From Gymnogyps californianus (Eukaryota; Chordata; Aves; Accipitriformes; Cathartidae), in the NCBI RefSeq assembly GCF_018139145.2, contig NC_059478.1, forward strand, positions 19,747,001-19,811,000: 64,000 nt of DNA, read 5' to 3'. Made by a program: the position numbers and the translations under genes. Below are positions 52,301 through 62,812 of the stretch, in pieces. Under the pieces are notes generated by a model that did no database searches, was not told the DNA's origin, and was given only the letters and a program-made list of their open reading frames with translations. Position 1 is the stretch's first letter; each line of letters starts with the position of its first letter.

Positions 52301-55300
52301 GTGTTATTTTAACCCCAGACAATGATAGCTGTGATGACAATGTCTTTCAACACAGTGTCCCGGAGTTAACAACACTGGTGCTTTGGGGCAGGGCACTGTC
52401 ACTAAAGGAAATTTGGCATGGGAATTGCATGGTGCCTGAAGTCAGGCTCCTCACCTTGTTTTCTAGGATGCAACTTATTTATTTGGACAAAACTTCTGTC
52501 AATAATAATACTCGGGGAAAAAAAACTGTCTGGCAGAGATCCTTCTGAAAGAAAACAGATCCCAAATATGATCTCATTTTTTGAAAGTAATATTAAAGTA
52601 TAAGGGAAGTGGATCATACAAGGGATTGTACACTTACAATTCAAAATGCTACTACCTAGCAGGTTTATTGGCTAGTTATTCATATTTGTAATATCTCTGG
52701 CATATTTGAAATGGAACAAAATATTCAATTACCAAAATCTTTATTGTGAAGATTATAGAGTGAAGGTTTGTTTGAATTTTAGATTAGTTTTGCGTACAAT
52801 ATGCTTTAAATAAAATATTTCATAGTAAAAGCATATGTATTCAATTTCTTTCTTTTGTATGCTTGTAATATGAAATTTGGCTAGTTCTGCAGTATTTTTA
52901 ATGCATTGTCTGTCCTCTTAGTACGATGCATAGTGTACACTATCTTTTACGTAGATAGTTCAACCACATTTGGTGGAATGTTTTTACATAGTTTTCTTCT
53001 AGATGGGATTAGTTACAATCAGCGGTCAATGTGACAGAACAGACCTTGTAAATTATACCAAGAATTTATTAATCAAGTCCATTGTAACTGTAAAAACAGT
53101 TCGAGTTCTGTTTTATATTAAAATTATGAGTAGTCATCCTTTGTGTGATTTATAGTAATGTTAAATGATAATATCGATGTAATAAAACACTTGTTGCACA
53201 ATAGTATTATTATTATTATTATTACTTTCAATTTTAGCATTTTCTGACATTTTCCTATGTTGCATTTTCCTTTAATTTTTCTACTTACTAAGATATCAGC
53301 ATCAGTTAGAAGACACATGCTGTTGAGAATGGGATTATGATGACTATGGGTAATCTGTCCCTTTCGTAACTCATGCTATGCTGGGTTTCTGCTGTATATA
53401 AGCCATCATCTGTGACCTGCATCTATGATCTGGTGGCTGGTAAAACTGTCACATTGCATCCTCCATTTCACTTTTGATGCCTCTTTTGTGTGTTTTAAAA
53501 AAAATTTTATATTCATGTGTGTTATGGCAATTCTGCCTCTTCCAACATCTACCAATGGTAGGCAATACAACCTAAATATTATGCTATTAAGGAAAGGGTA
53601 ATAAATTAATCTTTGTCTACATCCTGTCAGCTGGTAGCTTTTAACAACATAGGCACTGTCAAATACCCATTTTGCATGTGTGAAATTTTACAGGACATTT
53701 TCAGAGCTGTGCAAAAATTTGGCCAGTGGTTTACAGATTGAGAATCAATGAAATCTGCTTTATTTACCATTAACCTGTGAACCTCTACTGTTTAAATGAT
53801 AAGACAGTAACGATATAAAGATCTGTACTGTCAGATCTTACAATTATGGCCATAGATTCCTATTTGGGAGTCCCATGATCAGATCCTGAATAAAAATTTC
53901 ATTGTTGTGAGAGGCATTCCTGTCTTTTGCTTTCCTGAATTTGCAGGAGAATGCAGAAAAAAACTCCAACCAAAATCAACCCAAAAGATGTTACAGGGAG
54001 TGTTAAGCATGTCCCAGATTAATTCACAGTATCATGCATGGTGATGGGAATTAAGAGCCTATTAAGTTGTTTCAACATACTGTTTTAGCAGTGTGTATGC
54101 ATATATATATATACACATAAAAAGTTACCTTAACTTTTATAGAATTTTGGTTTAAGTTATTACTAAAGCCAAATATGGTTAAGCAGTGCTTAAGCTGCTT
54201 TGGTTTACGATACGTTTTTTTCCACCTCCTTGCCACAGTTTTATATTGTCTTCCTGACTGCTGTTCATATAATATCGTATGATGATGCATATCCCCCATT
54301 CCATTAAGTAAAGACACTGCTATACTAAGTCCTGAGCTGGACAGCTGTGGATGTCCTCCAAACAAGGTAGATTACAAAGGCCAAATTATTTGTACCTTTG
54401 ACCTGCAGCAGGTTTGAACACAGTTTTACAGAGGTGAAAGGTTAACACCTCAAAGTACTGTTCCTGATACACAGGGAGCGGTAAAAAGACATTCAAACAT
54501 TGAAAAGACAAAGAAGAGTATTTCACGTAAAAATTATTGTAAGGATGGAATGTGCTGCTTTTCCCCATGGAGGTGGACTAGTAATGCTCTGGTGCTTTGT
54601 GGCTGATTTCTTGAGGTCAGTGCATCTCTCAGTTGTCTCAGTACTCTAATACTGTGCGAGGCTTTTCAGTTCCAGGAAAAGTCTCTTTCCTGTGAGCGCC
54701 TTAGCTTGGATTTTTTTCTGGGCAGAATCCCTTTCCAGCTTGGTATTTTGCAAACAGCATGAGTTTGCTATTAGCTTCATGTGGCTCTTCCAGAGAAATA
54801 GTGAGATCTGCCTGGTAATAGTACACTGATAAAAACTAATTAAAAAAAAAAAAAACAACATCCAAACGAAAACAAAAAAACAAAACCCAAACAACTTTTC
54901 CCCAGCAACTCATGTGCTTCTGCAGTGGGCAACATCAGAAAGAAGTAAAACAATCTGTGAAACCCTGAGAGGAAGCAAGAAGGGTTAGAGCTAGTGAAGT
55001 GGTGGATTTCCATTTCATTTTGCTTCTCGAGCAAGAAAGCTTTTTCAAGCTTCGACGCTTGACTTGGCCAGTCGGATTTCTTCCCTGTCCTGACAATCTA
55101 GTCTCTGAAGTCAAAACTCTGATAAAATGAATGAGGCTTTTCCATGTCTTGTTTGAGTTATTGTTTCAGTCTCTAGATGTAGACTAAGGCAAGTGTTCAC
55201 ATTGGTAAGGACAGTGTTGTGCCAGAAAGATGAAAAATTTGATTTCTAATGAACATGTGTCACTCTGAGACTGCAACCATTAATATTTGGGGAAGAGTAA

Positions 55301-58300
55301 GAAGAGAACAAAAGACAGATGTTTTAGTGAATGCTGTAGGTAACAGGAAAAAAAAAATATTTGAAGTAAAAATGCTAAATAGGAAAAGAGACTCCAAGCA
55401 AACAATTCAAGTAATACTTGTTTAATATTGCTCTTAAAGCATTCAGTCATCTGATTTTGCCCTGTGCTTACATTGTGTATAGTTATATCTTTTTTGGTTA
55501 TGATTTTAGGAGACACACAAATACCACTACTCTATTCATTTGAACTGTGCAGCTGAAACTTTCTGCTTCTCCCATTCCTCCATCTCTCTCCCTGAATCTG
55601 CTTGCTGATGTCCTAATTTATAATACCTACAGGAATTCGGTGTTCAGACCACCCTTCATGTCTTGGATAATAAAGAACAAGCATTCTCTCTTCTGCTTTA
55701 GGGTTTTCCAGGTGACTTGGGAAATAGAGGCCCCCCTGGTCCAGATGGGAATCCTGTAAGTATCAAATTGTGTGTTGATTAACATGGTAAAATTTATAAC
55801 ACTCAATATTAACTCCCCTCCCAAATGGAAAGGAGACTTTTGCCTCAAAAGCAATGTCTTGAAGTCCACAGGAAAATTTTGGACTGTTATTTCTCCATGG
55901 AAATTGCTAGGATAGTACTGTAATAAGCAGTGGTATAAAAAAGAGAGAGAAAAGAACCAGAAAGCTGCTGAGGGAACACAGTTTGCACTGCTGCATGTGC
56001 TGACTACCTTGAGAATCAGATGTCTTGCTGTCCTCATTGTATTACTGATGAAAGTTTTGTCTTCAAAAATTCTTGCCTTGGATATGACTTTACGTTGTTT
56101 ATTTAAACCATTATTCTAAGATCACCTTAACAAAAGGCGATTCCACATGCGTGCCAAAACCCTAGCTTTTGTATGCTTATGCATTTGATAGTTGATTTCA
56201 TCCTTTGAACTGTTACTGAATACAATTATGCTAGTATGTCATTTAGTCCATTATAATCAGTATGATAACAGCTTTGTCCTTGGCAGTGTGTGCAGGCTAA
56301 AGTGCTCTTGTGGTATGGTGTTCAAACTGTGGCACAGTCACATCACTTCACTAGCTGCCCTCAAAGGAGCTTTGCTGTCATGCTGTATTTGTAGGGAAAT
56401 TCTGGCTGCGGACTCCAAACTCAGGTTTCCTTTCATATGAGAAACCAGTGAAAGGGCTTTGGGACAGACAAGGGAACAGCAATAAATGCTGGGCAAAAGA
56501 GCAGCTGATTTGAATCTGCTTTTATTGTTGGATGTGCCTTTGGAAACTGCTATCAGTTTGCATCTAAAGGTTGTTCTGATATGGACCAGAGTCAGCAACT
56601 GGGCAGAGATGGTCTCCTTTTTGAAGGCCTGCCCTTTCCTGATGCCCATCTTAGAAACTTATTTTAGAAAAGCTTACATGAATTTTGCTGGGGGGTTCTC
56701 GATGTTTGATGTCAGCATTTTGGAACAGAGAAAAAAACTATTTTGCGTTTCTGGTCCCTGAGGTACAGTTCCCCTTGTGGGAATGCCAGGTGATGTCAGT
56801 ATGGTACTTTTCATCTCGAAAGCCTTCTGAGGGGTTGAGTGTCACCAGCTGCTTTGCAAATGACATAAAAAGGTTAGTTCTTCCTTCCCCTCCTGGTCTT
56901 CCTTCCCGCCCCCCCCCCCCCCCCTCCCCCCAAGTCTCCCTCCATTCCTGATGAAGCAGATATTGTCTTTCCACAAGATCTGCAGAACAACAGTACTTTA
57001 ATAGAGACAAGCTCAGAAAGCCTGGATCTGAAATTACAGACTTGCACTTTACAAAGAAGCCTGTTTTAATGCAAGCACTTGCAAACAAGTTCCTTCTAAT
57101 CTGCCAAGACAGCTGCTGATCTTACTGCCGCCTTAGACAGGCAGCAACCCCTCTCCCCTCCTCCCCGAAAACTCACCCTGCAGGGCTTGTTCAGGCAAGG
57201 GGCCAGAGCTGCAGCTGCAGGGGGCTGCAATGCTAATGGGATATTTACAGAGCCTGTTTGTGAGCTGGCAGTGGAGAGCAGGGGCTGCCTGGGAGGCCTG
57301 TGGTGGCAGGAACTTGAAGGGAAGACATTTCTTCCCGTGTGCTGACTTGACGCTAATGACATTTGTCTCCATGCCTAATTTCTTCTGCTTAACAGAGTAA
57401 TGCCATCCTTCATTTCCACAACACCCTCTCAGTTCTCTGAGGATGTCAGTCTGCCTTGGAGGATGTTGCTAGAGCATTCAGCTTCCCCTGTGGTTAGTTT
57501 GGAGCAGGTTGGAGAAGGTGCGTAGGCACCAGAGGAGGGAGGAGAGCTCAAAGGTGTCCTCTGTGCCATGCCCAGCAGCCGTGCCCTGTTGGACAGCTTC
57601 AGAATGGGCTCGGATTTGCTTGCATAAAAATTCCCCTTCACTGTGGGTGCCAGTGCGCTGCAGTGAACCCTATGTATGAGATCCATTGAGTAGCAGGTCC
57701 CAGGTGTTGGGACACTCTGCGTGAAGTGTGCTGACCTGGAGGGCTACTTTCGCGCAGGGCAAAGAGACTTGGCAACTGTTTTCTGCAGTGTTCAGAATTT
57801 TAGCCTCTGCTGAGTTAAACTTGGGTGCAACAGAGGCAGTAGTAGAGTACCATTGAATTTGTTACTTCTACATAGAGTACAAATACTGTAGTTTGTGTCA
57901 AGAAATAATTTTTCATAAAGACAGTGTAGCCTTTAATTTGCAAAGGTCTTTCTATGAACTGAGCCAGTGTTCTATTTATCTTTCAAAGGAATCTTAATAA
58001 ATTCTCATGGTGGTTTTTTTCCACCCCAAAAAAATTCTTCTTTCTTCTTCCCACTTTAAATATCACGGTAACAGATCTCGTATTCCTTGGTAAAGCAGAA
58101 ATGATTTTATGATGCAAATATCTTGAGATCTAATTCCACAATCAGGGATTTTAATAAGCATGTTCCCCTACACAGTGATAAGCTGTCATTCTTCAGGAAC
58201 TCTCTATAAAAATCCCAACTGACTTGCTTTGCAGATCACTTTTGTTTATCTTATCACTGGGAATTTTTTTAAAATGGTAAAATTCAGATAATCTAAAATC

Positions 58301-61300
58301 CATTTTCTTTGAAGGGAATTGTTGGTGGTGTTGGTCCTCCTGGATTTCCAGGACTAAGAGTGAGTACACTTTTATTACTTACTTTGATATGGATTCATTA
58401 GAATATTTGTCTTGTATGTTTGTGAAATAATAAAAGCAAATACAAGAATCCAGGAATTTAAACAGATTTTCGTTTAGATTCATTCTACAAAACTGCTCTC
58501 ATATTGCTGGTATGGAGTACTTCTATACTTGGTTTGGATTTGTATGCTTATTTCTGACCTGGTGTCTGGGGTTTTTATTTGAAATAAGCAAATTTGCTAG
58601 TTTATACCCCTAAAGCCAGCATTACTTTTTGAAAAAGTGCAATACTTCCAAACGTTTTAACGTCCACAGCCCTCATTCATTGCTGTAGATGGCTACCAAA
58701 TTCTAAGCAGAATTAATTCCTAAGGAAAATTACTTTATCTTGTATACAGTATCATATTTAAATTTTTTTAAATGTTTTTAGAATAAGGTTGTGATTCTCA
58801 TTATGGAGTTGCAAGCTGTAGTTGTGTAAATACAGTTGTGCCAGAGAAGCTCTGTGACGTGAATGAGTCTTACAGGAGGTGGGAAAGACTCATACTTTCA
58901 TATTGTGTAGTCTTACTCCCTTATTTTAATTCATGTGTTTACTGATAGAGGACCTGGATTTGCTTCTTGATGTTGGCTCAATCAAGGCTGGCTACCCAGC
59001 CATGTTCATAGTTCATAACATGTGGGAGAAAATAGCATGTTTACACTTGAATTAAGAAAGCCATGATTGTCTCCAGTGGTTGGGTTTTTTTGATATCTGG
59101 AGATCTGAAACATTCTTGATAAGCTTGTTTGTTTGGTCATCTTGATGGTCATCTAACTTTTCCTTTGAAGTATGACAGTTGAGTTCCATTATTATTTTCT
59201 TTTTAATGATATGTTCATAACAAAAAATATTCCTAGAAGTCATCCCTTCCTGCCTGATTGGGATTGTTATGGCATTGCTATAGTGAAGACACACAAGCTT
59301 GGTTAAGGAACCTCTGTGGCTTCCAGCCTTCGTCATGCAAACATGACTCATTGTGTTCTTGTCAGTTAACACATTTGAGCCAATTGAACCACTCATGAGA
59401 CTAGAGGTTGCACTCTTGAGAATTTGCTTTGAGTTATAGTTTGCTTTTCTTTCTTACATGACTGTCTTTGGAATTTTACCTCAAGGATTTTGATAATTGT
59501 ACAAATGTATCTGAGGTTTTTAAAAAAGCCTACTATATATCACTTCTAAAAAGATACTGTTACTCATTATTTTGACTAAATCTCAGTCAGCAGTTTAGCC
59601 CTTCCTAGAATTCACGAGCATAAATGTTTGCATGGTCAAAGCTCCATTTGCCATGTTGCTGAGTTGCAGTCAGTTATACAGAGAGATTGAGTGTCAATAA
59701 GTTTTTGTGAAATATAGAAATTATTTTCAATCACTAGCCCAAAGCTTTTGCCACTTGTACATAGCTCTCATTATGGTTATATTTCAGCTATCGGGGGGGG
59801 GGGGAATTTGATGGCATATTTAGATTTTGACAAGCATGAAATCAATAATTGTTTTGCCTGTGAACTCCATTTGAGTGGCCTGCCATCTCTCGTTTATATG
59901 TGGGACTCTTTTGCACAGTTGCAGCTGTGTAAAAGAGCATTGATTATGTGCCCATGTGCTCTACATAATTTGTATTCAAAGTAAAGACAAGAAAGTAAAG
60001 CATAGAAACTGACACTTCTTTCTTCATTATGTACAATTACTAAGCGAATTCTTCCTGTGTATAGTTTTTAGTTTCACAATGTGACAATTTGGAACAGAAC
60101 TTTTACAGGGAGTGCACTGACATTCACATCTTTTGTTGGAATTAGTTTGACCCCCAGAACTGTTGGAAACTTTACATCATCTGCTGCAGTTCCATTTGAC
60201 TGCAATGAATTAGGAGCAGAGAGCTCCTTTGATCCCTGTACTTGTGTGATTGTAGCTGAGGTGTATGTATATATGCTGAAAAACAATTACTTTTTTGGTG
60301 GCAGAAATAATTTTGCAAATGAGCTTCTGGTCTTAACAGAGTTTAGTGCTTGGGATGGCAAATGTGTGAACAAAAATATGTATGGACAAGTGCTTATGAT
60401 GTAGAAATGTGGCTCCATAAAGGTAGGGTCATTGTACATCCTTCCGACAGCTTAATAGATCTTACAGATATATTAGGGTTTTTAAAGGTATCTTCTTTTA
60501 TTTAGCCAAGACACATTAGCATTGCCACTCCAGGGCAGTTAACTCTCCATGGTTGATAAGACCTTACTGGTACAGTAAGATTTTGCAGTTGAGGAAAATG
60601 GCCCAGCAACATTTCCTCCAGATTTCTGAACACCCTTTGGAAGCTTCCAAAGCATCAGCAAATCTAGTTGGGGTTTTGAAATAAGGTCGGAACATCACTA
60701 AAGTATCTAGCTAAAGTATTGCTAAAGACTTCAGTATCTAGTGGCATGAGTCTTTTGTGTAGACTAACACAGTGTATAGGCATCATCAGTAAAATTTACT
60801 ATTATGCACCCCTCTGTGTCTCTGCATTACATCATATTAGTTACTCTGATTCCCACTTTCCCAGTCAGTAAGATAATTGGAAAAGCTGTGCTTTGTTCCA
60901 GAGTTTCTTTACAAGGGACCATTGCACTCTTTAAACTGTAGCAGAATTTCACCAAGACCCCAGGGGAATTTCAGGTGACCCCAGCATCCCTAAGTACAGC
61001 TTGTGTGGTGCAGCCCTGTTCCTTGACCACACCTGCTCTCCAAATGGGCTTGTGCACCCTGGCCTCTGTTTTCACATGGCCCTTATTCAGGCAGCTGCTA
61101 GTGGTCATCCAAAACTGGGTACAGAACTAAAGACCTCAATGTTTGTTCTAAAATACTTAGTCAATTATAACACATTATATTATTACAAGATGCAATAGTG
61201 AACATGAGTTTAAATATATTATTGTGGCAGAAACCAGCAGCATTAATTCAAGTAGCTTGTCCAGCCCAGCTATATGCAGTGTCAAGAGCTAATTATATTT

Positions 61301-62776
61301 TTGTGTTTGTTCATGAGAACAACGGCAAAGTGAGCAGCATCAGCAAGCTGAATCCGAGAATTCCTTCCTTCCATGATTTTTTCAATGTATAAAGCTGTTG
61401 CCAAGTTTGGAATTTTGGCTGGCTGAGCAGTCAGTCTCTCAAGATTTGCAAGGCCATGAGTTTTAATAAGATGAAGACTTTCAGAAAATTTACAACTACA
61501 GTTATCAGAGCTAGCTTTTCTTTTTACTTTTTTTTTTTTTTTTTCCTTTAAAAACAACCAACCACCTAATACTAGGAAGCATTAGTTTTCCTTTTCTGGT
61601 ATCTTATCTTTTTGTCAGGTTTTAGTTTCACTTGTCACATAGAAATGGTGGAAAAGGTATGCATTTTGTAGCTGAAGTAATTTTTGTTTTCTATCAGCAA
61701 GTTTTAACCAAACTGATAAGCATGTGCTAACATATAGCGAGGCTGTTGTAGATGGAGGATGATTTAAAAAAATGACAGACTTACTAATTCAACCCTTTTC
61801 TTATCAGTGAGATAATTTTTCAGTTTTATTTTTGTGTAGTTCCAGTTCTTTGCTTTTAATTAGGTCAGCCAATATCTCTGGAGACTGTGACAGGAGTTTC
61901 ATCAACTTGAATTTCGTAAAGCTGTTTTGGAACTTCTTCCCATTGCTTTTGTAAGCTAAATTTCCCAGCTCAGTATCCCTCTGTGATTTTTCAATCGATG
62001 CTATTGTTACGATAAGTATGCATTTCAATGTACAGTATCATTAATACGGAAATGCCTTGCTGAACTAGAATATATAGCACAAGTAAGAGACAGCAATGTA
62101 AACAATTTATCTTGGCATCAGCTAACATGACAGAATATATCATTTAAGCAGTCATAGAAAGCTAAAGCAATATGGAGTGGCAATTTTCCTGGGAGCTTTA
62201 CCAAGCACCATTGAGATGCTAAGTCATCCGTCTTCCTTTTCTTCAGTGAGCCATGAGTCTGATGATGGCTGCAGAAGAAGGTTTTTGCTAATATTGCTGA
62301 AAGAGTCTCCAGAGAATAATGTGCTGAACTGGAAATCAGTAGGTGTCCATCTCATCTTTTCTATGTCACTCTCAGCAAGTGGCAAAAGATTTCTGTATTC
62401 ATATTTGTTGCTAAATTCTTGCGTAGCCACAAAGGTATAACACTGCCTTTTTTTTTCCCCAGAGACAGAATAGGCAGCAAGTAGATAGACTTTTCCTTCT
62501 GTAATATAGTTTTAGCTATTGCTAAATAATTTCTTATGTTTAAGCTAATTATCTTTCATTAATATTATTGCTGTTGCTGTGTTGATCTTTTAAGATTCTT
62601 AATTTTTTTCATTTCTGGTTCACTTTTCTTTTTCAAGTCATAAAACTGTCCATATAAATCCCAGAAAGGAGAGATGTAGTAAGGACTTTGAAGGTACATG
62701 AGAACAGAAAAAGTTAGCATGCCCGTCAGAACTTAAGTTAAGTTTGCACGCTTGGTATTTTGGAAGAATCCCATCT

Positions 62777-62812
<36 letters not shown>

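Noticed and set aside
60081..60404. 107-codon plus-strand frame in intron 14
   Set aside because: No start context, domain or splice sites that would join it to the collagen frame, and it lacks Gly-X-Y.
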